Shown here: positions 1 to 7,174 of the stretch, one piece after another
How the letters are laid out: the number at the start of each line of letters is the position of its first letter
How positions within the stretch are numbered: position 1 is the stretch's first letter
Origin: Candidatus Methanoperedens sp.
Lineage (GTDB): Archaea; Halobacteriota; Methanosarcinia; Methanosarcinales; Methanoperedenaceae
NCBI GenBank assembly: GCA_026552855.1
Contig: JAPMTX010000160.1
Coordinates: forward strand, 1 to 34,886
Reading direction: 5' to 3'
Length of the DNA: 34,886 nucleotides
The notes under the pieces: model-generated
The model's database searches: none
Told to the model about the DNA's origin: nothing
The model's input: only the letters and a program-made list of their open reading frames with translations
Position numbers and translations under genes: made by a program

Positions 1-435
1 TTTTCTCTCGTCCCACGCCTGGTTAGGGTCGAATTCGATACCCAGCGTCGTTGCAAGCATGGTGGCTGCAAGGTCCTCGGCATACTCGCCTGCTTTTTTA
101 CCTACCTCGCCGAACGAATGGTGCTCGGAAAGGTATCCATAGATACTTATGTCTTTAGGTATCGCGATACCTACAGCCGCTGAAATCAACCGGTTCGGCT
201 CATTGGTCTCGTTCCTGGCAAAAACACAGAAAGTTACCTGACCCGGGCTCAGGAGCTTTAACCCCTCGTCCTTCGGTATTATTTTACAGCGAGGCGGCAG
301 GATGCTTGATACAGATACAAGATTGCATTTCTCTATGCCTGCATCCCTTAATGCAAGCTCAAAGGATGCAAGTTTATCTTTGTGTATCCCCACTCCCTTT
401 GTCAGGAGCACTTTTTTTGGGATGATCAAATCCAT
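1..435 (-). CDS. pdaD: Pyruvoyl-dependent arginine decarboxylase, 3' end outside window
   Basis: The reverse strand opens at ATG 435 and stays open for 145 codons to the window edge, so the last roughly 20 residues of a usual 160-165 aa protein are missing. The N-terminal [20 protein letters not shown] stretch and the SVSSILPP motif (residues 41-48) match the archaeal PdaD family. In that family the proenzyme cleaves itself between two serines, here Ser43 and Ser44, and the new N-terminus becomes the pyruvoyl cofactor. The enzyme turns arginine into agmatine, the first step of archaeal polyamine synthesis and of agmatidine modification of tRNA-Ile. The gene is divergent from the secreted protein at 596. 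Identification is from remembered family motifs and is firm. Confidence 0.93.
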   Translation of the reverse strand, partial: MDLIIPKKVLLTKGVGIHKDKLASFELALRDAGIEKCNLVSVSSILPPRCKIIPKDEGLKLLSPGQVTFCVFARNETNEPNRLISAAVGIAIPKDISIYGYLSEHHSFGEVGKKAGEYAEDLAATMLATTLGIEFDPNQAWDERK

Positions 436-452
436 AATACGTCCGGTAATTT

Positions 453-473
453 CTCAATCAAATAAGGATTGAG
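453..473 (-). repeat. Small inverted repeat upstream of pdaD
   Basis: CTCAAT at 453-458 and ATTGAG at 468-473 form a 6-bp perfect inverted repeat with a 9-nt loop, about 20 nt upstream of the pdaD start. It overlaps an AT-rich stretch that could be the pdaD TATA region, so it may be an operator or a small leader hairpin. At this length it could also be chance. Confidence 0.3.
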
Positions 474-563
474 CTAACTCCTCCTGATATATAGTACTGT
501 CGTACGGTCACTTATTTGTTTTCATAGGCTTAATCATCGGTACATCCATAAGTATAGCAAAAA

Positions 564-573
564 GATATATTTA
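564..573 (+). promoter_or_regulatory. TATA box for the secreted protein at 596
   Basis: GATATATTTA lies 23-32 nt before ATG 596, the spacing expected if transcription starts at or next to the start codon. No Shine-Dalgarno sequence precedes the ATG, so a leaderless transcript is inferred. Confidence 0.6.
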
Positions 574-595
574 CATAACGTGTAATACTCTATAC

Positions 596-1306
596 ATGAA
601 AAGTTTGATACTGGTGCTTTTCACAGTACTTGTTCTCACAGCAATCCTTACTGAAGGGAAAACAGAAAGGCAGTCCCCGCACATCACCTCGCTCACTATT
701 AAATTCGACAGGACTGATGCCGTATTCACAGTAGATTATGATATTGATAACCTGCCAAAGATGTACCTTCTCCTTATCGGAAGCAAGAGCCTTGAGCCCA
801 AGATAAAATCCATATTCTCGAATTTTGATTACAGGATAATTAAAATGGACCAGAACAGGGCAATACTGAGCGTAAAAAATATCTCAAGACTGGATAAGGG
901 TTATTACTTGTACGATTCGCACATGAGGTTCGGGGAGGGTATAGATGCGATATACGTCTATACACCTGATTCGCCTAACCGGAAGGAATATTCAAACCCC
1001 TATCTGTTTAGCTGGGATAATGTCCCGGGGAATGAGAGCTTAAAACTCCTGACGTTCTTAAAAGAGGATCTTAATATCGATGTTGCTAATAATACAAAAT
1101 TACTGAAACTCGATAAGGGCATGACCATCAGCATCACTACAGAAGATGGAACCGCAGACGTTACGCTTGATAAAAACAAGAAAAAAGCCCTTCTGAATAT
1201 CAATGGTGTCAAAGCATATGAGCTGCAGGTTAAAGAGGACAGCGGAAGGCTTGATATATACTCTCCTTACATGTACTCAATACCCAATATATTCTACCGT
1301 TCCTGA
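596..1306 (+). CDS. Secreted or membrane-anchored protein of unknown function
   Basis: This 236-aa protein begins with a typical signal peptide (KSLILVLFTVLVLTAILTEG, residues 2-21) and has no later hydrophobic segment, so it is probably exported. I do not recognise a family. The body is rich in beta-type alternation, and a basic DKNKKKALLN stretch sits near residue 194. The start is supported by a TATA box about 28 nt upstream and by the signal peptide beginning right at Met1. The gene stands alone: it is divergent from pdaD, and its last 13 nt overlap the end of the convergent zinc-ribbon gene (arvC) at 1294-1306. No function is proposed. Confidence 0.75.
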   Translation: MKSLILVLFTVLVLTAILTEGKTERQSPHITSLTIKFDRTDAVFTVDYDIDNLPKMYLLLIGSKSLEPKIKSIFSNFDYRIIKMDQNRAILSVKNISRLDKGYYLYDSHMRFGEGIDAIYVYTPDSPNRKEYSNPYLFSWDNVPGNESLKLLTFLKEDLNIDVANNTKLLKLDKGMTISITTEDGTADVTLDKNKKKALLNINGVKAYELQVKEDSGRLDIYSPYMYSIPNIFYRS

Positions 1307-1722
1307 TGTTTCTTTTTCTGGAATACGGATGGCAGGTGGACAATGTATGTACCGTCCTCCTTAAGCGCCATAACAATCTCATCCCGTTTCATAATCGAGT
1401 CCAGGTTCAATTCGTACGAGCCCGGGGATAATATCCTTACTGATTCCACCCTGTCTCCGACCTCTTCAGGCTTTGTCTCATCCTTAGTTTTAACCGGTTC
1501 AGAGGTGGTCGGTTTTTTCGCCAGTAGCTCATCTACTTCCTTGATGAACCTGGAGGCTGCAGGGGGAATAGAGCCTTCGTGTGTTCCTGCTTTTTCAGCA
1601 TGTGCAGGTGCATCGTCCCTGACGTAGAGGAATTTATTCCAGCCGCATTTCGGACAGCCGTTCAATATAATAGCTGCGCCGTCCCGGAATACGCTTTCGC
1701 ATTTTGTGCATTTATGTGGCAT
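1294..1722 (-). CDS. arvC: Zinc-ribbon protein of the archaeal vesiculation operon (ArvC/OapC, DUF2072)
   Basis: This 142-aa protein has an N-terminal zinc ribbon with Cys5, Cys8, Cys23 and Cys26 (CxxC-x14-CxxC), a low-complexity charged linker rich in Lys, Glu, Thr and Pro (about residues 65-90), and a conserved C-terminal beta-rich segment from about residue 92 (SVRILSPGSYELNLD). That layout matches the archaeal OapC/ArvC family (DUF2072). It is the third gene of a minus-strand operon after the GTPase and DUF2073 protein, starting 3 nt after the DUF2073 stop. In Haloferax this trio is linked to extracellular vesicle formation by the GTPase; the role of ArvC itself is unknown to me. The ribbon suggests binding to nucleic acid or protein. 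Confidence 0.82.
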   Translation of the reverse strand: MPHKCTKCESVFRDGAAIILNGCPKCGWNKFLYVRDDAPAHAEKAGTHEGSIPPAASRFIKEVDELLAKKPTTSEPVKTKDETKPEEVGDRVESVRILSPGSYELNLDSIMKRDEIVMALKEDGTYIVHLPSVFQKKKHQER

Positions 1723-1725
1723 AAT

Positions 1726-2082
1726 CTATGGCGAGACAAGGGCACTTATCAGATCCCTGTCCTTTTTTATGGTCTTCAACTGCGCGGCAGGACCGATAAC
1801 GGTGAGCCTTGTTTTGAGTGAGTTCTTCCCGAGCAGTTTATTAAAGAAAGTCTCGTTCTGCTTGACAGGATAGCTTTCTATCTCGATACCTGAGAAATCG
1901 TCCTGCGCTATCTCGGTCATTGTAAGCTCAATGAGCTTGGTCTGCTCGCTCGGGGTAAGACCTTTTTCAAGTACGAGAATCTTCCCGTTCCGTACCTCGT
2001 CCAGGATCAATCTCACCTTTTCCATCGAGGTCATACCGTCAAGCTTATCTTCTGATATCAAATCCAATTGAATTCCTTTCAT
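1726..2082 (-). CDS. arvB: ArvB/OapB-family protein (DUF2073)
   Basis: The protein is 118 aa from ATG 2082. A GTG at 2091 overlapping the GTPase stop would add three residues, but ATG 2082 has GGTGA five nt upstream and is preferred. The sequence begins MKGIQLDLISEDKL and contains a predicted helix (SMEKVRLILDEVRNGKILVL) and a conserved GIEIESYP region near residues 65-72. Order and size match DUF2073, which in many euryarchaea sits between an Era-like GTPase and a DUF2072 zinc-ribbon protein. I infer that it works with the ArvA GTPase, as adaptor or regulator. No catalytic residues are obvious and there is no membrane segment. Confidence 0.8.
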   Translation of the reverse strand: MKGIQLDLISEDKLDGMTSMEKVRLILDEVRNGKILVLEKGLTPSEQTKLIELTMTEIAQDDFSGIEIESYPVKQNETFFNKLLGKNSLKTRLTVIGPAAQLKTIKKDRDLISALVSP

Positions 2083-2087
2083 TGTGA

Positions 2088-2720
2088 TCACCCGAAATGT
2101 TCTGCTATCTCTTTATACAGCAGGTCTATGTTCTGTCCTTCAAGAGCAGATATTGGTACGATGGGATGCTGAGGGAAAGCGCTATGTATCCTCGCAGGCG
2201 AGGAATTATGGAGGTCTATCTTGTTCGCCGCTATCAGGAGAGGAAGTTTTCGCGCCTCCATGTTGCCTATGACGGTCACGTTCACCTGCGTGTACGGGTC
2301 TTCGGTTGCGTCCATCACGAGTATCACGCCGTCAAGCTCGTCCAGCCACTTCACAGCCTCTATCACGCCTTCGGTCGCTTCTTTGGCGCGCCTCTTCGAT
2401 TCCTCCTCTGAGAGACCGAACTGCATGAAGTCGTGGAAATCGATCTTTGTCGCAAGCCCGGGGGTATCGATGATGTCCAGCATCACGGAGGAGCCGTTGG
2501 ATTCTATAGTCACGCCCTCGCGTCGCCGCGCCCGCCGCGTCTCATGCGGTATGTGCGACACCGAGCCCATCGCATCGCCTGTCCAGTCGCGCAAAATCCT
2601 GTTCGCAAGCGTTGTCTTGCCAGCGTTGGGAGGTCCATAAATCCCTATCCGAGCGGTCTTTTTCTTAAATAATTTTTTTAACCAGGAAAAATTTATCCCC
2701 AGCCGTTTTATTATGCCCAT
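2088..2720 (-). CDS. arvA: Era-like small GTPase, archaeal vesiculating GTPase (ArvA/OapA)
   Basis: This 210-aa protein has all GTPase boxes: P-loop GPPNAGKT at 29-36, DTPGLAT at 85-91, NKID at 166-169 and SALEG at 191-195. The IPHETRRARR region (57-66) takes the switch I position and is typical of the archaeal OapA family, not bacterial Era; there is no KH RNA-binding domain. The family was recently shown in Haloferax volcanii to drive extracellular vesicle formation and named ArvA (established knowledge, recalled). Residues 1-22 form a basic helix with Ile, Leu, Phe and Trp on one side, which could bind the membrane. It is first in an operon with arvB and arvC; a TATA box lies about 25 nt upstream, so the transcript is probably leaderless. 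Confidence 0.87.
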   Translation of the reverse strand: MGIIKRLGINFSWLKKLFKKKTARIGIYGPPNAGKTTLANRILRDWTGDAMGSVSHIPHETRRARRREGVTIESNGSSVMLDIIDTPGLATKIDFHDFMQFGLSEEESKRRAKEATEGVIEAVKWLDELDGVILVMDATEDPYTQVNVTVIGNMEARKLPLLIAANKIDLHNSSPARIHSAFPQHPIVPISALEGQNIDLLYKEIAEHFG

Positions 2721-2740
2721 AGTTATGCCTCAGTCTCTTT

Positions 2741-2757
2741 TAATATATGTTCCACCT
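2741..2757 (-). promoter_or_regulatory. BRE and TATA box of the arvABC operon
   Basis: On the minus strand AGGTGGA (2757-2751) is followed by ACATATATTA (2750-2741). The TATA centre is about 25 nt from ATG 2720, which fits leaderless transcription of arvA. Confidence 0.6.
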
Positions 2758-2794
2758 ATTTTAGTTTTCTGTTAATTTTTTAGAATCTTTTCCC

Positions 2795-3019
2795 TTATTG
2801 TATGTCTACAGATGAAATGTTGTACTTCTCTTTTAAAAACTGCTTTATAGTCTTTAGAATAGTTATTGCTTTCCTGTATGCATCATCTGCATCGTGCTCA
2901 GTATATTCATGAGAGGGAATCCAGATAGGTCTCTCTGGGTTGGTGAATAACGGATACCTTGATTTTATCGCCTGTCGCTCTAAAATTAGAGCATCAAAAA
3001 TATCCTTTGTCTCAACCAC
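2795..3019 (-). CDS. Short HEPN-like protein, partner of a nucleotidyltransferase
   Basis: This 74-aa product starts at GTG 3019, overlapping the end of the nucleotidyltransferase gene by 8 nt. Its middle and end (SRYPLFTN, then HEYTEHDADDAYRKAITILK) resemble the C-terminal part of HEPN domains, where an RYP motif is followed by a helix with EDA-type residues. A usual HEPN protein is 110-140 aa with two more N-terminal helices, and there is no coding space for them here. The R-x(4-6)-H ribonuclease motif is not clearly present; RPIWIPSH is the nearest string. It could be a natural short form, or a deleted antitoxin/toxin partner of an MNT-HEPN pair. Confidence 0.6.
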   Translation of the reverse strand: MVETKDIFDALILERQAIKSRYPLFTNPERPIWIPSHEYTEHDADDAYRKAITILKTIKQFLKEKYNISSVDIQ

Positions 3020-3461
3020 TTTCTATCACTGCTAAACCCGGGATTCTCCAGACACCTTTACTAATTTTTTTCGCACGCCATCGTCCGAGATTTTTCTCAA
3101 ACTCAACCAGCAATCGTTTAAAGAAATTATCTTTATCATAAACTATCTTGTTTGTATCATAAATCTCCAGCATCAATGGATAGGCTGATTCTATAGCATG
3201 CGAAATTTCATTTTTGCTAATAAGAACCATGTGGATTGGGATGGTATGTTTTATTTCGATATCTTCTGTGAGTTCAAGAGCCATTCTATCGCGCTCTCTC
3301 CAATCTTTTGGGAGATTATTGCAGATTATAAGAACGTCTATATCTGAAGTACTGGTGAAAGTGCCTTTGACGAAGGAACCGAATAGGACAACAGATAAAA
3401 GGTCATGGCTGAACTTTTGTTTGAAGATGCTTACCAGTTCTGGAACGATTTTATTTATCAT
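3012..3461 (-). CDS. MNT-type nucleotidyltransferase
   Basis: This 149-aa protein has the minimal nucleotidyltransferase signature GSFVKGTFTSTSDIDVLI (residues 28-45): the G-S pair that binds nucleotide, then the D-x-D metal ligands. The rest (IYDTNKIVYDKD, then a basic C-terminus) fits the usual archaeal MNT layout, and the length is normal. MNT proteins paired with HEPN proteins form toxin-antitoxin modules in which the MNT enzyme nucleotidylates the HEPN partner; that role is inferred from the following HEPN-like gene, which overlaps it. An AT-rich stretch near 3488-3500 (minus strand AAAATATAATAA) may be its TATA region. Confidence 0.83.
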   Translation of the reverse strand: MINKIVPELVSIFKQKFSHDLLSVVLFGSFVKGTFTSTSDIDVLIICNNLPKDWRERDRMALELTEDIEIKHTIPIHMVLISKNEISHAIESAYPLMLEIYDTNKIVYDKDNFFKRLLVEFEKNLGRWRAKKISKGVWRIPGLAVIESG

Positions 3462-3647
3462 TTAGACCTTACAGAGGATTAATCCATTATTATATTTTAC
3501 ACTATCCTATAATATCATACTATTATATTGAGTTTTGCAGTGGTATCTACTTCTTAAAGGTATATAATTCAGATAATCAGGGCACAAATCACTATAATCA
3601 GTATTTATCTAGCCTATGCTCTATCAATCTGTCTACAGCCCAAAATC

Positions 3648-5048
3648 TCAAAACTCCGACAGCTTCAACTGTCTCCTCGTGCACCGCTCGCCGGGTATCT
3701 CAACAGGATACTCTCCAGTCAGGCACCCCACGCACAGGTCGTCCAGAGGAATCCCTATCGACCTTACAAGCCCGTCGATGCTTACATACCCCAGCGAATC
3801 CGCGTTTATCACCGCCTCCACGCCCTTCACCGCCTTGTGCGCAGCCACAAGCTCTTCCCTCGTCGCCATGTCGATGCCGAGGTAGCACGGCGAGATGATG
3901 GGCGGGCTTGCCACTCTCATGTGCACCTCCCTTGCGCCAGATTTGCGCATCAGGTCTATTATGCGCCTCGAAGTCGTCCCGCGCACGATACTGTCATCCA
4001 CAAGCACTGTGCTTTTACCTTCGATATTCGGTTTTATGGTATTGAGCTTGAGCCTGACAGCGGTCTCCCTCATATCCTGCCCAGGCATGATGAACGTCCT
4101 GCCTATGTACCTGTTCTTCATCAGCCCTTCCATATAATCTATCCCCGAACACTTGGAGAAACCTATTGCGTACGTTATACCCGAGTCCGGGACAGGAGAA
4201 ACTATATCCGCCTCAGCAGGATGCTCCTCAAAAAGCGTCTTACCGATCTGCATCCTCACGCTATAAACAAGCCTTCCGTCGATGATCGAGTCGGGGCGCG
4301 CGAAATAGATATATTCGAACACGCAGTGGGCGCGGTTCTTTGACTTGACCAGTTGTTTGCTCTCATAGGACCCGTTGCTGAATACGAGCATCTCGCCGGG
4401 AGCCACGTCGCGGATAAGCTGCCCGTTCAGGATATCGATGGCTGCACTTTCTGAAGTCACGACATAGCCGTTATCTATCTGCCCCAGGCACAGCGGCTTT
4501 ATACCCAGCGGATCGCGGATGACAATGAGCTTATTATCTATAAGAACAACGAGCGAATAGGACCCGACGAGCCGTTTCATCAATTCCCTGACGGCATCTT
4601 CCAGTTCGTAGTGTATCAGTTCTTTTACCAGGAGATGGGCTATGACCTCGGTATCCGAATCAGAAAGGAATATCCTTCCTTCCTTTACAAGTTCCTCCCT
4701 CAGCTCCCTGGAATTGACAAGATTGCCGTTATGGGCTATTGCGATCGTCCCACTCTTAAAACTAACAAGGAGCGGCTGGCAGTTCTCGATCTTTGAGCCT
4801 CCGGTGGTCGAATACCTGACATGCCCTATACCCACATGACCTTTTAATTTCTGGATATCCTGCCTGTTAAAAACCTCGGGCACCAGTCCCATGCCTTTCA
4901 GGGTACGGACCTGGATGCCGTCGTGGACAGTTATGCCTGCGGATTCCTGTCCCCTGTGCTGAAGAGCGTAAAGCGCATAATAGATCGACAGCGCGGCGGG
5001 TGCCTCGTCCTTAAAAGACACTCCCACCACACCGCATTCTTCATGCAA
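3648..5048 (-). CDS. purF: Amidophosphoribosyltransferase
   Basis: PurF makes phosphoribosylamine from PRPP and glutamine, the first step of purine synthesis. The protein (466 aa) has the Ntn glutaminase half with nucleophile Cys5 preceded by a four-residue propeptide (MHEE), the HRGQESAG motif at 31-38, and the PRPP loop VLVDDSIVRGTTS at 348-360. Cys242, Cys388, Cys439 and Cys442 match the four [4Fe-4S] ligands of the Bacillus-type enzyme, so an oxygen-sensitive cluster is expected. The start is TTG 5048: an in-frame stop lies just upstream, AGGTGA sits six nt before the TTG, and the overlapping ATG is out of frame. It follows L37e by 23 nt and is probably cotranscribed with it. Confidence 0.96.
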   Translation of the reverse strand: MHEECGVVGVSFKDEAPAALSIYYALYALQHRGQESAGITVHDGIQVRTLKGMGLVPEVFNRQDIQKLKGHVGIGHVRYSTTGGSKIENCQPLLVSFKSGTIAIAHNGNLVNSRELREELVKEGRIFLSDSDTEVIAHLLVKELIHYELEDAVRELMKRLVGSYSLVVLIDNKLIVIRDPLGIKPLCLGQIDNGYVVTSESAAIDILNGQLIRDVAPGEMLVFSNGSYESKQLVKSKNRAHCVFEYIYFARPDSIIDGRLVYSVRMQIGKTLFEEHPAEADIVSPVPDSGITYAIGFSKCSGIDYMEGLMKNRYIGRTFIMPGQDMRETAVRLKLNTIKPNIEGKSTVLVDDSIVRGTTSRRIIDLMRKSGAREVHMRVASPPIISPCYLGIDMATREELVAAHKAVKGVEAVINADSLGYVSIDGLVRSIGIPLDDLCVGCLTGEYPVEIPGERCTRRQLKLSEF

Positions 5049-5071
5049 CAGGGGTCACCTTAATAATCTTA

Positions 5072-5242
5072 TCAATATCCGCTTTTCTCTTGCCACTTAT
5101 ATGATCTCATGCGCGCGGTCTTACCGAACCCGCACGATGCGCACATCTTTGTATGGGCATTGAATGACACCTTTCCGCATCTTCTGCATTTTACATGCGT
5201 CTTATGCTGGTGTTTACCCATTGAGGGCGTACCTTTTGACAT
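5072..5242 (-). CDS. rpl37e: Large subunit ribosomal protein L37e
   Basis: This 56-aa protein starts [16 protein letters not shown] and carries a zinc finger with Cys19, Cys22, Cys34 and Cys37. It continues [13 protein letters not shown], which is diagnostic of L37e. The length is normal. It lies 16 nt after the Lsm gene and just before purF. Lsm and L37e are adjacent in many archaea, so this is a conserved pair; purF as third gene is also common in methanogens. Confidence 0.96.
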   Translation of the reverse strand: MSKGTPSMGKHQHKTHVKCRRCGKVSFNAHTKMCASCGFGKTARMRSYKWQEKSGY

Positions 5243-5258
5243 TTATTATCACCTACCG

Positions 5259-5474
5259 TTAAGGGGAAATGAATACGATGTTATCTCCGCGAACCACAAC
5301 GGTTCCGAGTTTTTTTGTCTCGCTTTCTTTTATTTCCTCGGCATTTGCCAGTACGAGGTTCATATGCATGTCGTATCCCTGAAGCTCTCCTCTGAACTCT
5401 CTGGCTCCTTTTAACCGTACCAGTACTGATTTGTTTAACGCATTGTTTAGAATGTCGAGGGGTCTGTTTCCCAT
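5259..5474 (-). CDS. Sm-like RNA-binding protein
   Basis: The product is a 71-aa Lsm protein. Its two motifs are visible: Sm1 ([22 protein letters not shown]) and Sm2 ([14 protein letters not shown]). Sm proteins form heptameric rings that bind U-rich RNA. An ORF reading continues 17 codons upstream to 5525, but ATG 5474 is preceded by GGAG at the right distance and gives the standard length, so that start is used. It is first in the Lsm-L37e-purF series. Confidence 0.95.
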   Translation of the reverse strand: MGNRPLDILNNALNKSVLVRLKGAREFRGELQGYDMHMNLVLANAEEIKESETKKLGTVVVRGDNIVFISP

Positions 5475-5495
5475 AAAATGCTCCTTAATAAAGTT

Positions 5496-5547
5496 TATTA
5501 AACCATTAACACAATAGTGCACCAAAGTAGTCAGTTGAATATTTAAA
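5496..5547. promoter_or_regulatory. Divergent promoter region, Lsm operon and PUA gene
   Basis: The short gap between the two operons holds two AT-rich TATA-like elements. ATATTTAAA (5539-5547) is too near the PUA start (5562) to serve it, but would place the minus-strand start about 43 nt before the Lsm ATG. TTTATTAA (5496-5503) would suit the plus-strand gene with a leader near 35 nt. Both genes have Shine-Dalgarno sites, which agrees with led transcripts. The assignment is inferred from spacing only. Confidence 0.4.
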
Positions 5548-5561
5548 ACTATTGGTGGTAA

Positions 5562-6044
5562 ATGAAGATAAAATCCAGGAATGTGATAAGGAAGGCGGAT
5601 GAAAAGGCTCTCATCAGCGATATTACAGAGGCTTTCGGGGATGCATCGTCCTTTTCAAGCAAAAAGCTTGAATACGTTATTACTGACGAGGGAGATTTCA
5701 TCTTCGTGGACGGTGAACCGCTGCTGTTCAAATTCGACGGGAAGATATTCCCCACGGTGAAAGGTGCGCTCAAACTGAACCCGGCGAGAAGAAGGGTTGT
5801 AGTAGATCCCGGGGCGGTGAAGTTCCTCATTAACGGGGCGGATGTGATGGGACCGGGAATAATTGAGGCTGACCCGTCCATAAAAGAAGGCGACCTTGTC
5901 ATAATCGTCGAGAAGGCGCACGGTAAAGCGCTGGCTATCGGAAGAGCTCTTATACCGGGCAGCGAGATGCCTGGAAAAAAAGGCAAGGCTGTAAGATCCA
6001 TCCATTACGTTGGTGACAAGCTCTGGAAGTTTGAACAGAAATAG
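5562..6044 (+). CDS. PUA-domain RNA-binding protein (MCT-1/Tma20-like)
   Basis: This 160-aa protein has an N-terminal domain of about 75 residues ([18 protein letters not shown]) and a C-terminal PUA domain (about 80-158) marked by [20 protein letters not shown] and a [10 protein letters not shown] strand. The archaeal group (COG2016) resembles eukaryotic MCT-1 and the N-terminal half of eIF2D, linked to translation re-initiation and ribosome recycling. RNA binding is well supported by the domain; the cellular role is by homology. GGTGG precedes the ATG closely. It is followed 43 nt later by sepF. Confidence 0.88.
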   Translation: MKIKSRNVIRKADEKALISDITEAFGDASSFSSKKLEYVITDEGDFIFVDGEPLLFKFDGKIFPTVKGALKLNPARRRVVVDPGAVKFLINGADVMGPGIIEADPSIKEGDLVIIVEKAHGKALAIGRALIPGSEMPGKKGKAVRSIHYVGDKLWKFEQK

Positions 6045-6087
6045 ATAAATAGAAACTACACATTAAAAAGGGGCAGGAGATGATTTC

Positions 6088-6456
6088 ATGGCTAAGTTTT
6101 TAGAGAAGCTCATAGGAAGCGGGAAAAAGGCAAAATCCGAGGCTGAGGAATATCAGGAACTTGATCTTTCAGAGTTCGAAGAGGGTTTTAAGGACGAACC
6201 CACCAGCATGTTCATACGCGTGGCAGAACTCTCGGGACTTGATATAATGCCGCAACTGAAAAAAGAGATCTACGAGGGAAATGTTGTTATTATCGACGTG
6301 TCGCCGGCAAAACATGACAAGCTGCTGTTCGACAGGGCTGTCAAGGACCTAAAACAGGTGGTCAACGACGTCCACGGCGATATCGCCCTGGTGAAGGAGG
6401 ACCAGGTCATCGTGACGCCGCGCAGTATCCGCATCGACAGGCAGAAGTTAAAGTGA
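6088..6456 (+). CDS. sepF: Archaeal cell division protein SepF
   Basis: This 122-aa protein begins MAKFLEKLIGSGKK, a short amphipathic helix of the kind that tethers SepF to the membrane. An acidic linker (about 18-40) leads to the conserved SepF/DUF552 domain (MFIRVAELSGLDIMPQLKKE, then VVIIDVSP and DIALVKEDQVIVTP). In Haloferax and Methanobrevibacter SepF anchors FtsZ at midcell and is essential for FtsZ-based division. GGAGA lies seven nt before the ATG. ZPR1 overlaps its stop codon, so the two are translationally coupled. No ftsZ is present in the window. Confidence 0.92.
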   Translation: MAKFLEKLIGSGKKAKSEAEEYQELDLSEFEEGFKDEPTSMFIRVAELSGLDIMPQLKKEIYEGNVVIIDVSPAKHDKLLFDRAVKDLKQVVNDVHGDIALVKEDQVIVTPRSIRIDRQKLK

Positions 6457-7040
6457 GCCCGGAAAAACCGTCACTGACCGTTACAAGGAATACCTGCCCG
6501 GTGTGCGGCAGGGAACTCCTGACTATGTGGGTTCCCGACGACATCCCTTACTTCGGAGAGGTGATGCACATCACCTCCCAGTGCGAATGCGGGTTCAAGT
6601 ACTCGGACACGCTGATACTGACGCAGCACGAGCCAGTGCATTACGAACTGAAAGTGAAGACCCAGGATGACCTGGACGCGCGCTTTGTTCGCTCCACATC
6701 CGGGACGATACGGATACCTGAACTGGGAGTGGATATAGAGCCTGGACCTGCCTCTGAGTCATTCGTCTCGAACGTGGAAGGGGTGCTTGAAAGGATATCG
6801 GATATCCTGGAAATGGTGAAGCGATGGGACGAGGAAGGGAAGACCGAGCGTGCGCATGAGCTTCTGTGTACTATTGATGATATAAAGGCAGGGAAATGCG
6901 AGGTCACGGTCATCCTGGAAGATCCGCTGGGCAACAGCGCCATAATCGCTAAGAACGCTACGAGAAGGAAGCTTACGGATGAAGAGATTGAGCGGCTGAA
7001 GACAGGGATGGTGATGTTTGAGAAGGGGGAGGTTGAGTGA
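6453..7040 (+). CDS. ZPR1 zinc-finger domain protein
   Basis: This 195-aa protein has one ZPR1 module: Cys15, Cys18, Cys44 and Cys46 form the zinc site (CPVC, then CEC), followed by the beta-sandwich domain with VRSTSGTIRIPELGVDIEPG (about 79-98). Eukaryotic ZPR1 has two such modules and assists eEF1A folding; archaeal proteins have one, and their role is less certain. The start is GTG 6453, whose TGA overlaps the sepF stop (GTGA), so translation is coupled. The next Met is residue 25, past the first zinc ligands, which rules it out as the start. Confidence 0.9.
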   Translation: MSPEKPSLTVTRNTCPVCGRELLTMWVPDDIPYFGEVMHITSQCECGFKYSDTLILTQHEPVHYELKVKTQDDLDARFVRSTSGTIRIPELGVDIEPGPASESFVSNVEGVLERISDILEMVKRWDEEGKTERAHELLCTIDDIKAGKCEVTVILEDPLGNSAIIAKNATRRKLTDEEIERLKTGMVMFEKGEVE

Positions 7041-7041
7041 T

Positions 7042-7164
7042 ATGGGAATAAAGAGATACGAAGCAAAAGATGAGGACGAGCTTCTCAGGCTTATAGATGA
7101 GGACTTGGGTAAATTTAAAGGCTGGGAGGGCCCGGTTGAGGCGAATTTGAGGTCTGTTCACTAA
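7042..7164 (+). CDS. Small 40-aa ORF after ZPR1
   Basis: MGIKRYEAKDEDELLRLIDE begins this 40-aa ORF, which ends RSVH. A GGAGG sequence about nine nt upstream of its ATG, and its position one nt after the ZPR1 stop, suggest it is translated as the last gene of the sepF operon. It is highly charged, with a predicted helix over residues 9-24. I do not recognise the family. It could also be the front piece of a longer gene lost by deletion. Confidence 0.5.
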   Translation: MGIKRYEAKDEDELLRLIDEDLGKFKGWEGPVEANLRSVH

Positions 7165-7174
7165 TGAAAAAAGT

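Noticed and set aside
2088-2720. Bacterial Era or a tRNA-modifying GTPase
   Set aside because: There is no KH domain, and the gene is in the DUF2073/DUF2072 operon with the archaeal IPHETRRARR switch region.
3462-3647. A possible RNA gene in the AT-rich gap before the nucleotidyltransferase
   Set aside because: I found no stable stem or tRNA-like arms; only promoter-like AT tracts are present.
5475-5525. An earlier start for the Lsm protein
   Set aside because: It adds 17 residues not typical for the family and skips the GGAG-preceded ATG at 5474.
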